The notes beneath the pieces were generated by a model. It made no database searches and was not told the origin of the DNA. It saw only the letters and a list, made by a program, of their open reading frames with translations. From the NCBI GenBank assembly GCA_027579435.1, contig JANBPK010000927.1, positions 1 through 64,000 on the forward strand: a stretch of 64,000 nucleotides of DNA, given 5' to 3'. Position numbers and translations under genes: made by a program. Shown here piece after piece: positions 50,301 through 62,999 of this stretch (its first letter is position 1; every line of letters begins with the position of its first letter). The DNA is from Candolleomyces eurysporus. Its lineage: Eukaryota > Basidiomycota > Agaricomycetes > Agaricales > Psathyrellaceae.

Positions 50301-52883
50301 TACTATAGCTCGCCCTCTAGTTCGAAAATGGTCAAAGACGACCTCTTACCTTCTGGTCGATTTGTTTACCCGGGCACAATGCCGAAGACTTTGTTGAAGA
50401 CGTTATCTACCTCAGCCATTAAGGTCGCCGTACTGGATGCCACGGGTGTCGGGCAGCTGGTGGAAGCAAAGCTACAGACGTTGGACCCGCAAACGAAGGC
50501 AGCATGGGTTGAGCGCTTTTGGAAGGTGTTTCCGACATTCCACCAAGATGGACTTCAAGTTCACAAATCCATCGAAACGCTGCCGCTCGTCCCTACCCTG
50601 TCTGGAACGTCCTTCAAGTCGTTGCTCGAGTGCAAGGAAAACGGATTTTTCACCGATTCTCGCGACCATGAATGGCTTGTCGAATGTTTCAAGGGTCTCG
50701 GTATCGATGTCGTCCCTCTGGACCGCTTTCCGTCCGCACTGCGTGAGGTTTTGCGTTCTAAGGATTATTCCCTCCCGGGCGCCCAATTTGATCGCTTCCT
50801 TCGCTGTGTATCTCCCATCCTCAATTCTGCTGTCCAGTCTTTCAAAAGGTGGCCTTTGGATCGAAGAAACAAGTTCTCGGAATGGGTTCGGGAAAGGATC
50901 ACTACCAAGGTTTCAGAGGAATATGCTCACACTGTACGACAACTCCCCGTATGGCCGGCGCGAAGGGGCATGGAATTTTCCCTGTGCTCGGCGAATGAGG
51001 TTAAGCTCTTACCCCACGGTATCTCTATCGATGCTGGACGCTTCTGCAGAAGCTTCATGACAGCCGAAGGTGGAGTCTCACACCTTGGGGTAGCGAGGCA
51101 AACCCTGACCCAATTGTACGTCGCTCTTGATCTACCGCACAAGCTTCTTCCAGGCGAAGATGAAGAGATCTACAAAAGCCTCCTCACAAATCTCCTCAAT
51201 CTCAGCAACAGGGACGTGCAAAGGATCCAGGTTCCAAATACTTCTCGAGTATTGGTGAATTGCGATAATTTCTTCGAACGCACCACCTTCTTCATGGCCG
51301 CTTTTGGCGAGTCTTCCGACCGCTTTCTTCTGCGATCATTCGATTCGTTCGCATCTAGGTTATATTCCAGGGGTCTGAAACGCATAACAGATCTCGATCT
51401 CGACCTCTTCTCACTGTGTGCCCGAACATTTCAGGACGAGTGTGCCAGCGCCCTCCAGGACGGCGGGCGTCTTGATCACGAGACGCTGGAGCGCGCAGAG
51501 ATCGTTTATCGGACTTACTGCGAAACACTCCCACTCTATGTCCCTTCCAACCAAGCAGGACGGTGGCATACCCTGGATGACATTCGCTTCATTCCACGGA
51601 GCATGCATGAAGGAAGGCGATACGTGTCGCAGGATATTGAGCTTCCAGCATCCATTCGAAGTTTGCCTCGCCTCGTTTCCCCCAATCAAACCGTCCAGTC
51701 CAAATTCCACGGCATCTCTTGGACGCAGCGGGTGGCCTTAGAACAGCAACCACTTGAAAGGTTATTGGTGGCGTTCCCAGATTTCGGTAAACCGTCTACC
51801 AAGGAAGTAGTGAGTCACTGCTTGGCTTGACACCATCGTGCTGCTCTAACGTGTAACACTTTTTTCCAGGTCGCACATCTGAAAGAGCTCGCTAGTCTTT
51901 CTCATGGATCAATCGTGTTACCTGACCTCATCGCGACATACAAGTGGCTCAACCAGCAAGACACCTCGATTCTTGAATCCCTCCGGCCGGAGCTTCAAGA
52001 GAGCGCTATGTTTTTGAATGTCGACGATCCGAATTTTGACGCCTGGAAATGGTGTGAAGCGCGCCAGATGGCATTTGAAACTCACGACGTCGGCCGCATT
52101 GAAGGTGTTCGTCAATTCCTCTCACCCTTCAAACGCCTTCTCAAGGCCGCGGGAGTGCTGGAAGCTTTCTATCCAGAACTAGAGGCGGGAGACGACGTTC
52201 GTATCCCTGACGAAAGGGACCTCCTCAAGCAATATAGGGATGGATTCTCGGAGTTGCGGGCAATGAACCAGCTCGTGGACGTCATCTTTACTCCTGAAGA
52301 TAAAGACTCGAGCGAAGCCATCACGGATGCTTGCCGCCCTTTGCTGAGTGCTCACCGCGCGTTCCTGTCCGTCTGCAACACCCACCTAAAGGATAGGTTC
52401 ACTGGAGGCTATGCAGATAGTCAGGGGTCCGATGACGGTTTACTCACGATATCTCTGCCAGCTTCAAGTTTTGCGATTAAGACTGCATTAGGTAACAATT
52501 TCCCTCCTTTGATTCGCTTCGTTCTTCACTGATCTTGAATCCCAGACTACCTCTACACTGGCCAGGTCCTTGACAGGGAACAGTTTGTCGAATTGGAGGA
52601 TCTGTTGCAAACACTCGAACTGTCTGGCTACCTTCAAATCGATGGCCTATTCCATCTGGCTCAGCGAGAAGTAGTCGAACGGCGGCTAGTGGACCCTCTC
52701 AACTTTACCGATGGTGAGTGTGTATGCGGCCGGCGTCACGATTATGAAACTAAACCACTTGCAGTGCGAACCCGGGCCGCAGCCATTGACGCAGACGTCT
52801 TGACACGATGGTGCGATGACTATGAGACGAGGAACCGTGAATATATCCGTATCACCGCTGAAGGAAATGCTATGCTCAACTGA
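44333..52883 (+). CDS. Giant sacsin-like double GHKL-ATPase with BTB domain, copy 2
   Basis: This is the cleanest copy: 13 exons (44333-44470, 44526-44692, 44748-44790, 44849-45621, 45678-46092, 46143-48076, 48133-48799, 48853-48962, 49023-49095, 49146-51809, 51870-52491, 52546-52713, 52765-52883) sum to 7893 nt (2630 aa) without a break. ATP site 1: Glu33, Asn37 and Asp40 of 'REILQNSDDA', then 'GKFGIGIRS' at about residues 105-113. ATP site 2: 'PEFLANAQDANAS' (about 1285-1300) and 'GQFGLGALTMFH' (about 1365). Both have the E-N-D and glycine motifs needed for nucleotide binding. The BTB/POZ domain covers about residues 2465-2610. A 'VRTRAAAIDADVLTRWCDDY' helix ends the protein. Exon and intron positions equal those of copies 1 and 3. 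Confidence 0.9.
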
Positions 52884-54243
52884 ACGATGTACATTATACC
52901 AGATTCCGTATTTTCTGACATGCCTTGTATTTTTAGTCTGATAACTCCAACCAATGAATCTCTCCTGAGCTAATGTTTTCTTCTGAGTGATCAGAATGGT
53001 ACGTACCCTAGGTAAGGATGTACCTGGCCGTTGTATGCGTTGAAATTGACGCGTTGAAATCGAGCGACCAAGGCTTGCCTTGCTTCGCTACGGCATTGGG
53101 ATCCAGGTATACGGCCTGTCTGTTGGATATTGACTCGCTATGAATATGAAAAAATTCATCGATTCTGAGCAGTGACTACCGTTCAATTGAGTTGTGTGTT
53201 TGAGGTTAATTGCTTCCTGTACGCACAGCATTGGATATGATGCCAGTGAGTTTGCAATCTCAATTGGTGTGGAAGTCTCGACATGTGCTGACGCTATCTT
53301 GGCATCGCGATCGTTATTTAGTTTAGACATCCCACAGGAGGCGCTAAAAAGCTGTCTCAGAGCAATGCCTCTCTCTTAAACACGATTTATTGACGTATGG
53401 CCCCTCCATAATCTCGCAAATGCTGACTTTCTCTTGTCACAGAAGCTATTGAGCCTCAATTCAACGCGTACAATTCATTTGTCCAGCACCGCTCAATAAA
53501 TTGAACGCATCCAAACCCTGTGGATGGAAAGGTCAAGCGCGATGTAAAGACGCAGCTATGTCTGCATATTTCCGGGCACCTCATACATCCCGGTCATTGA
53601 ATACTCAAACCCTGCTACATCTTGTCATAGTGCTCAAAATTGGTGAGGCTTGCATATGGGGGGTCAAAGCGAGATGAAGCCAAGATGGGGGTCAATGCAG
53701 AAAAGACATACTGAGCAAGACTGGTCAGAGAATGACCTGCCAAGAAGTAAACAGGGATAAGCCGATCGAGGACGTCCCTTTCAAGACACTGGGGCATAGG
53801 GATTAGGGATAGTGTCGAGGCCGTTTGAGGTACCCCCAGAAAGAATTTGGCGGTCTTTGTGCCTTGAAAGCGATCATGATGCGAGATTCGCCAATTGTTC
53901 TCCATTCATCCTTCATCATTCCGTATCACCACCGTCTTCATCCCCTGCGTTTCACATAGAGACCGTTTACTCAGCCTGACACTAATCAAGCTCTGCTTAT
54001 TGACCAAGGTTATGCCAGTAAAATCCAGTGAAGAATCCGAGTCAGCTCATTTTCCTTATAGATCGAACAACAATCCGCAGCGTTCTGCGGGCTCCCAGAT
54101 AAGCTCCAACACGAGGCGTTTCAATCTAGTCCATATTCAAGGCGTAAAGCGTAACCACACACTGAACCGCGGGCCACCTGACACGTTCGGATATATAAGA
54201 CTCGGAGCTCTTAGCCTTTGTTTCGGCAACCACGACCTCAGTC
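52884..54243. repeat. Duplicated spacer between copies 2 and 3
   Basis: It begins like the spacer after copy 1 and carries the GCGTTGAAATC-AGCGAC string (53038-53068, also near 43079) and the GATAGTGTCGAGG block at 53808-53902. The rest has diverged. No gene is supported; a TATATAAG box lies at 54192. Confidence 0.65.
54192..54199 (+). promoter_or_regulatory. TATA box, sacsin-like copy 3
   Basis: TATATAAG lies 52 bp before the ATG at 54244, close to the spacing in copies 1 and 2. Confidence 0.55.
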
Positions 54244-57200
54244 ATGGCAAACTCCTCAGGTTTCGGGGAGAGCGTTGACCTCCAAGGGTCTATTCGATCT
54301 ATACTCGATAATTACCCTTTCTCTGGGGGGCTATTGCGAGAAATTTTGCAAAACTCGGACGACGCAAAGGCGACAAATCAGGTACGAGTCGCAGTGTGGG
54401 TAGGCTTTCTGTGCGGAAACTCAACCAAAGGCACAGGTCTTTCTCTTAGACTGCAGGAAGCACCCCACAGCAAGAATATGTTCTGCCAAGATTGCAGATT
54501 CTCAAGGACCCGCCTTACTTGCTTTCAACAACGCGACGTTTTTACCAGAAGACTGGAAAGCTCTTCAGAACATCAGCCGGTCCTCTAAGAGAGAGGACAC
54601 ATCGTAAGTCTATTCTCAGATTTTCAAGACATGCAACCCACAAAGAACACATTTCACAGGAAAATAGGGAAGTTTGGTATCGGTATCCGATCATGTTACC
54701 ATGTACGTTCATACATTCCCTCTGGTGCTACCGCCGTCTCACCAGGCCAAACCTGGTTACCTAGATCACAGACTACCTTCAGATCCTTTCGGGAGAAGAC
54801 ATCGTAATTTTCGACCCTTTATTCTCTTTCAGCGATGACGGAGGCACCCGCTTTAAGCTAAGCCCAGAGACCATCAACCCAATACGAGACCACCTTTGCG
54901 CCTTTGACCAATTTCTCCCAAACGGGTGGGATGGAGAGGCCTTCAATGGAACAGTTGTCCGCCTTCCTCTCAGGACGGAACCTGGCGATTTGCGAGAGAA
55001 GATCGTCCACCCAACAGAAATCGAGCAACTGTTCCGGGATTTCATCAAAAGCGAGATCAACATTTCGATGCTTTTCTTGCAACATCTTTGTTCAATCGAG
55101 TTAGTCGTCGTTAACGAAAACGGAAGGCAACACCAGCTTGCAAGATGCACTATCGAAGTTGACGACATTCTGCCCAACGGAAACTGTACGAAGGTGGTTC
55201 GTGTCGAAACCAATCAAGCCAGCCCTCAAGTAGAAAAGTGGTTGGTCATGCATCAACGTTTTGCGCAGGAAGAAGCTTTTCACAGGCTTTCTTCTCTCGC
55301 TGGTTCACTCAGTGAGCGAGTTCTGAAGAAGCACAAACTGCGCCCTGATGTTGGGCTGGCATTTCCATTGGAACCGACTCCCAGTCCCGACAGCGGTATT
55401 GGACAACTGTTCACGTTTCTACGACTCCCACTTCCAACAGGATTCCCTGCTCATGTCCACGCATTTTTCTCTCTGACGCCCTCGCGGCAGAATTTGCGCA
55501 ATGCCATTGACAGTGGTATTGTGAAGGGCTCGGACGACGAGTACGTGTTGAATGGTGGATGTCAAATTATGTAAATCTGACCGAGCTTCATTCCTAGCAT
55601 TCTTATCAAGTGGAACAAAATTCTTTTTGAAGACTTCATCCCTCGCGCATGGGTATATCTTCTGGAAACGCTTGCCGGACTGGGTGCGCCCATTGACATC
55701 CTTTCGGCCTGGCCCGCTGCCCAATCCTTCACCAAGTGCGGCGAGAGTGTGTATTGGGCGTCATTCCCCGAGAACGTGTTAAAATACGTCATCGAAACTG
55801 GGGCTGCCGTCTGGCCAGCGTTGGGACAGACCAATTATAAAGACCTGCACAATGTCTTTTTTGTCTGCTCCAAGATCAACACCGGAACACCGGAAGCTCT
55901 CGCACGTCAAGGACTCAGCATTTGTCGCCCTCCTGCCCATATTTTCAAGATGGTGTCGAGCTCAAACTGGAGTCACCAGTGCATTCTAACTCCGGAGCAT
56001 GCCTCAGCTGCCCTCCAGGTGAGTTTGGCTGCTCCTGAATCGTGATCTGTACTCATATATCATAAGCGGCATTGGCAGGCGACTTCCTTGCCAAGTATCG
56101 GTGATCAAGACAGGAATGCCATCATTCAATATCTGCTCTCATCGGGAAATATCAAGAACGTAGTCAACCTTCCTATTATTCCGACGGTTTCGGGCCGCTT
56201 TGTCGCTCTTTGCGAACGAAATTCTTCTGCCACTATCCACACCCTCCTCGCAAGGCCCGACTTCGAACTTTTCAATGCATGCGATGGCGATGCTATCTTT
56301 CTCGGTCACCTACCCCCTTCTGTTGTACAACTGTTCGAACGGTCTGGCCCGGTTAATGTTAACGTCAAGTTACTTGACAATCAGCAAGTCCTAGAATACC
56401 TGGACTGTCATCCAACTCGCCAAGGAGTAGACCTCGCGACATTCAGAGTGGATGGGGCAGCTAGCCAGTTCCTATCGCGTTTCTGGATTTGGGTGGAAGG
56501 GTGGAGGCGTCGTTCGGAGTTGGTGCCAATGCTCGAATCTCGATATCTTTTACCAGAACCGTATGGAATGAGGCTTGCTATTCGCACTCAGCCGCTTTTC
56601 AGAGCAGTCGAAACTCAACCGGTTTTGGCTACCTCCTTATCCAAGCTTGGAATTCCATTCCTTTCGACATCGTTACAAGTCGACGCCCAGGAAAAGTTGG
56701 AGATCTTCGGTTTTCTCAAGACAGTGGGTGATATCCGCGATATTCTCAAGTGCTTGGCACGCTGTCATATTGCCGGAGCGGTTCCTCTCACCGATGAAGA
56801 AGCCACCGTTCTCTTGAAGCATTTCAACCGCTGCATGGTGAACGTACCCATCAAGGATTTCTCGGAGCCCGAAAGGGAAGCGTTCAAAATGGTGCCTATA
56901 TTTCCGGTTGTGCAATTCAAGGACAATGACCGGGGCTTCGAAAAGAGGTTTACCTCCGTCGAAGGCCTGATGGTGTATGGAGTGCGTTCCTTCGAACTTC
57001 TTCCATGCTTGGACAATGCTGTCTTCATCGACGTGAATAATCATCCTCTTGCCCTTGACCCAGCATTACTCCCCATCCTAAGTGAGCGCCCCTCGCTATC
57101 GGATTTGGATATCCTCGAACTCTGCGCTACAACTCTTCCCCAGCACTCGAAGGAGCACCTTGTTCGCATACTCAAACATGCCGCCAGCTGCCAACAGCTG

Positions 57201-60200
57201 ATATCTCCCAAACTTCATCATGTTCTCCAATCTCAGGCTTATGCATATGCATCCAATGGCTCCAGGGAAGCACCTCAGACACTCATCGACCAGCGATCAC
57301 CCATCCACTTTCTCTATGCCCGTGAATTAAGTCGTCTTCCCCGGCTCGAAGACAACCACGATCGTCAAATAGTCGAAGCATTATCCGTATTAGGGCTTCT
57401 CGACCAATCTCTATCAGCAAGCAACGTCATGGACAGGATTCGATGCATTGCTCTGAACTCCGACGTCGAAAACTGCCTTACATTTCTCCAGGTTCTTGAA
57501 GATCATTCGTTCAACTACAAGTCCCTGTGCGGCCACGGCTTCAACAAGTCTATCGCTTGGCTACCCACCCAGAAAGGGTCCTTGGCGAATGCCATCGACT
57601 GCCGGCCGACACGGCTTCCTAATGCCGAGCCCAAACTCTTCGATCAGGTGCTCGACCTTTTGGATGATAGAGCACGGATCCCGGCATCTTTGCAGCAGAT
57701 TTTAGGGTGGCATGAGCGCATCCCGCTAAAAGTGCTCTTTGAACAATTTGAGCGCGCCCTCGAGTTGCCCAAAATCGCCGCCTTTTCACGAGCGAAGAGC
57801 CTTCTCAAAGAACTGAGCCAAAGGGACCTCTCGGGGCGACACATGGAACAGTTGCAGGACATTTTGCAGAAAAAAGCTTGGGTTCCCACCACTGCTGGTA
57901 AACTTGTAGAATCGTGGCAAGCAGTCCTCGTTCCGTCGTTTCCAGGGGTATTTACTGTCGATTCGGAGTTAAAAAACAGCGAAGAGGGCAAACAGCTCTT
58001 AACAACCTTGGGGTGCCTGGGAGAGTATGTGTTCTCTGAAATCCTGAATAGCGATGTTTGTGGCTCAAATTTGACTTCTAGACCTTCGTTTGACACCATC
58101 CAACGAAGATTGACGCAACTTTCCAAGGAGTCACCCGGACCCACGCGCACTCATTCAGCAATTGACGCTTTGAAATTCGCGTGTAGTCGCCCCATAAACT
58201 TGAGCTCTGAGGAACGCTCCCAGCTCCTGGTACCCGACAAGTTCCATCAACTCCGTCCAGTTGAAAATGTCGTCTTCGATGATTTAGGGCCCGAAAAATC
58301 GGTCTTTGTATCCCAGGGGCTGCATATCGTGAATTCGGCAGTTGACGACACTCTCGCGGTTTACCTTGGGCTGGAACGATTGGGCTTGAAGCATTCCCAC
58401 TTGCACACCCTGGGCGAGGATATGGGCGTCAAGACCGTCACCATCGTGCAGAAAACGCTTGAGCAATACACCGAGAAACAATTTTTGCCCGAGTTTCTCG
58501 CCAATGCTCAGGATGCGGGAGCGTCTAGATTCTCCATCATTGTCAACGAATTCGCGTCCACTCAGGGCAACTTCCTTTATCCGACTTTCCGAGATGGACT
58601 GCATAAAGGGCCGTCCGTTATGGTCTATAACGATAGCGAGTTTTCGAAGCAGGACTTTGACGGGATTTGTCGAACTTACCTTGGAGGAAAGACAAACAGC
58701 CCTGATAGCATCGGCCAGTTTGGCCTGGGGGCATTGACCATGTTCCACATCACCGAGGTGAGCGGGTGAATTGAAATACTCAAAAGGCTGCTCTCACTCG
58801 CTTTCAGTGCGCCGCAATCTACTCAGGGGATGAGGTTCTGTTCCTTGATCCTTCCAAGAAGTATCTACCAATCGTGAAGCAAGCTGCTGTCAGGCTTCCG
58901 CTGAAGGTTATCCATGAGTAAGTTATCTGCTTTTCCGTTGTAAATTCGGTCGCTGAGCCGGAACCAGCGGTTACCCAGGTCACACAGGGCTTTTGCGAGG
59001 TCTAGAGTGCTTTGATCCGGTGACCCCTCGAGTTAACGGAGTATGTTTCGCTGTATGTCTATCTTAGCTCGTACTTACATCTAATCCGCAGACTATCTTC
59101 TTCCTGCCACTGAGAACAGCGGAAAATTGTCCAAATCCGTTCATTCCAAATATGTACTCGCTGGACTTGTTCCGAAGACAAATTCTTCAAGATTTCGAAA
59201 CTAAAGCAGCAGAATGTCTTCTTTTCATCAAGCTGAACCACATCGAAGCGGTCTCGCGGGAGTCATCACAGACATGCCGACATCTCTGGTCCTTCACAGC
59301 ACAACGCTCTCACTCGGAAGCGAACGAGGACGGGATGGTAGAAACCAAGATGGCAGTAGAGTCACTCTCCGCTGGAGAGTCCCGAAGGTCCATAGCAAAT
59401 TGGCTGATCGTTTCGAAAGCATTCCAATCGAGCGATGTTCCACCCAACTGCAGACTGGAACTGGGATCAAAAACTCTCCGAGTTGGACTTGCAGCGTGCC
59501 TCACAGACGAGCAGAAAATCTACTCCAAGTTCTTCTCAATGCTCCCCCTCGCGCTCCCAACAAGTCTCCCCGTCCATGTGAACGCATCCTTCAGGATGTC
59601 GTCCGATCGACGTCAAATTCGACTCGACGCGTATGACAACGACGAAACACGATTTAACCGGTGGCTGCTTACGAGCCAACTGCCAGCAGTGTACCTCAGC
59701 CTTTTGGAAGGGATAGCTCACGAACGCGATAACAGTCGATGGTGGCCAGGCTCTCGAATGAGAGCTGCCCAGTCACAAAACGACGAGGATACTCAACAGA
59801 TCACAACCGTTCACGAGGATTCGCTTACTGCTACACTGACCAAAGCGTTCTATTCGGCTCACCTTGTGTCATCGGCTCGCCGAGTTTTTTGTTCGATGTA
59901 TTGTGATCAAGCCTTCGACTTCTCGACAGCCGTACTGTTTTCAGGTCTGGTCCCCAATGCCGTCCGAGAGGTGTGCGACATTCTGCAGCCCCCTGCCCTG
60001 ATCAAGCTCAACACGGGGTCGGTCTCAAGGCTGCGTACCGAGAAGGTTGAATTTCAAGCTTTGGGCCCCACGTTCTTGAAGGAGCTTCTATTAGCGGATG
60101 GAGGGGCGGAGATCGTCAGGGAAACTCTCACTCATGAAGCTTTGGAAGAGCTTCTCATCTTTCTCAGCGAAGGGGAAGGTGACAATCTCCAGGGACTGCC

Positions 60201-62963
60201 ACTCCTACGCCTGCAGGACGAAACCTGGACGAAATTCGAATTTTATGAAGATGCCTCCAGACGCTACAGCTCCTCCTTTATCCTTGAATACGTCAAAAAC
60301 GGCCTTTTCCCTGCAGACCAATTCGTCCACTCCCAGTTCTTCCCCTCTCGAAATACGCCAGAAGGCTCCCTTCTGCTAAAAATTCTTTTGGGATCCAATA
60401 TCAATGTGGTAAACCTGGATTCGGCAGCGGTTGAACGGCTCACGGAGGAACGCTTAGCAACAATGGTCCCCGCAGACAAAAATGCATGGATCATGTCATT
60501 CTGGAGGATGTACCCTTTTTTCCCAACCGAAGGCCTCAGCAAATCGATCGAAACCTTGCCGCTAGTTCCCACTTGGAATGGAGCAGCCTACAAATCGTTC
60601 GTTCAGTGCAAGAACAACGGCGCTCTGCTCATAGATCCTCTGGAGGGAGATTGGCTCAAAAGCTGCCTGCAAGATCTAGGAATAGATGTCATCGCGTTGG
60701 ATACTCGATTCCCCTCCACACTGCGCCTTCTCCTGGATTCTTCCGAGTACGCATCCACTGGAACCTTCTTCCACCGATTCCTTCAGTGTCTTTCTCCTAT
60801 TGTAGATGGGGCCGTAGGGATACTTAGAAGCTGGCCGGCGCAGCGAAAGTCTACCTTCGCAGAATGGGTTCGTTCCGAAGTCAGCAAAAATGACCCGATG
60901 GAGAAGGGGGATATCCAAGTGGCGCGGAAGCTGCCTGTTTGGCGTGCAAGGAAGCAAATGGAAGAAGCTCTTTGCCCGGCCAACCATGTCCAGTTGTTGC
61001 CGTATCGCATCCCTCTCGAAGTAGGATGCTTTAGCACTACCTTCAGGACCTCAGACAATGCAGTTCAGCACCTCGGTGTTAAACGGACAACTATCGAGGA
61101 TTTGCATCAGCGACTCCGACTCCCAGACGTCCTTGGGGTAGGAGAGGAGGAAGACACTTATAGGATCCTTGTCAGGAATTATCTCCTCTCCGACTACATT
61201 GAACACATTGTCATGCCCAACGCTGACCGGAATATGGTTGACTGCGAGGACCTTTGCGAGCGTAGTACCTTTTTCCAAGCGGCCTTCGGAGAGTCATCTC
61301 CACGATTCCTCCTACCATCCTTTAACCTCTTTGCAAGGGATCTGCACTCTAAAGGCTTGCGTCGTGAGGAAGACCTCGACCTTCCCCTATTCCGTCAATG
61401 TGCCCAAGCCTTACAACGCGATCCTACCCCTCCTCACGAAAAGCTGGAACGAGCACAGATTGTCTATCGCGTCTACTGCGAGACTCTTCCCCTCCATGTT
61501 CCATCCGGCCACGGTGCTGGATGGCACGACTTGGATGATATTCGCTTCATACCCCGGAATCCAAGCCCAGTCAGGCGACGAGGTCTTTCGTCCGAAATTG
61601 AACTTCCCTTACACATCCGCCAATTACCACCTGTTGTTGCCCCACGAGAGGTCGTCCAGGAGAAATTCCTTGCAATAGCTTGGACCCAGCGGGTGGCGTT
61701 GCAAGCGGAGCCCACTCAACGGTTGCTTGTGGCGTTCCCAGATTTTGGCTGTCCTACTGGCCAGGAAGTAGTAGGTATTCTTTGTTTGACTCGGGATCAA
61801 CTTATTTAATCTCTCTCAGATCGCACACCTCAAAGCGCTTTGCCAACTTCCTCGTGGAACGATCGTCCTGCATGACCTCAAAGCAACATATCAGTGGCTC
61901 ACCGAAAACCCTTCCGCCATCGCATCTATCGCCAATCAGCTCAGAGACGAGCCCATCTTTTTGAACGTCGACAATCCGGACGTCCATGAATGGAAATGGG
62001 CCTCGGCGAGCCAGATGGCATTCGAAACGGAGGATCTAACGAGCATCCAAGGAGTTCGCCAATTCCTCCTACCCTTCCGTGCCTTCCTGAAATCCGTTGG
62101 AGTTCTTGAAGCCTATTACCCCGAGATTGAAGCAGATAGCGAGCACAGTGGCGCTTTGTACGACCAGAAACAATTCCAGAGTCTCAGGGAGAAGCTCAAC
62201 GCACAGAGGCTAGAAGGGAAATTCACAGACGTCTTATTCGTCCCACAAAAGGAAGCAAAGGGACGCACTCGTGAAGGGCTTTATAAGTTGGACCATCCTT
62301 CATTGCGAGGACATCGTAACTACCTGGCAAGCTGTGTCCCTTGGTTTGAGGATCTGTTCTTGGGGGGGTTCCGGGAGGGTTCTGGAGGTTCGGCAGGATG
62401 TGTTACGGGTTCTGTGGAGGATAGTGATAGTGATTCGGACAACGGAGAAGAAGATGTGCCAGAGGTTGAGGAGAGTGAAGAGGCTAGTGGAGCCGCCGCT
62501 ACGGAAGATCTGACCAACATGCTAATCGTCCCACTGTCAAAGTCGCGTAAGACTATCGAAGCTGTCTTAAGTGAGGTTTTCTCTTTTCTCAGATTTGGTC
62601 CACCTTCGCTGAAATGGATTTTGGCCTTAGATTATCTCTACACTGGTCAACCCTTCGCGCGAGAAGAGGGTAGCTTGGAAGACTTGTTACAGACTCTCGA
62701 ATTATCACACTTTTTAGACATCAGGGGACTCTTTGATCTCTCTCAACGCGAGATGATACGGCGAAGACTTGTCAACCCCGAGACACTAGAAGAAGGTAGG
62801 ACGTTCGCCAGCCTTTGATAATTTCTATCTTCTAAATATCTCCGTAGTGCGAGAACGTGTCAAGGATCTCGACGCCAAAGTCATCAAGAAGTGGTGCGAG
62901 GACTACGAAAAAGCTAATCCTGAGCTTATCCGTGTCTTTTCCCAAGAAACTGGGGGGAGGTAA
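54244..62963 (+). CDS. Giant sacsin-like double GHKL-ATPase with BTB domain, copy 3 (diverged)
   Basis: Thirteen exons: 54244-54381, 54437-54603, 54660-54702, 54765-55540, 55598-56018, 56079-58024, 58082-58757, 58808-58917, 58968-59040, 59092-61770, 61820-62570, 62631-62795, 62848-62963 (8061 nt, 2686 aa). Introns at 58025-58081 (57 nt) and 62571-62630 (60 nt) contain no stop and keep the frame, so a plain open frame reads through them; position and phase match introns in the other copies. ATP sites are kept ('REILQNSDDAKAT', 'GKFGIGIRS'; 'PEFLANAQDAGAS', 'GQFGLGALTMFH'). The BTB domain (about 62220-62790) carries an extra acidic loop of about 40 residues (62410-62500, 'EDSDSDSDNGEEDVPEVEES'). 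It is clearly less similar than copies 1 and 2 are to each other, so it is the older branch. Confidence 0.88.
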
Positions 62964-62999
62964 AGGAGATAGTATTACTATGTATATAATGTGACACAT

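Noticed and set aside
58025..58081. Extra 19 residues in copy 3 as a coding insertion
   Set aside because: The segment has GTATGT and TTCTAG ends and sits at an intron position shared by copies 1 and 2.
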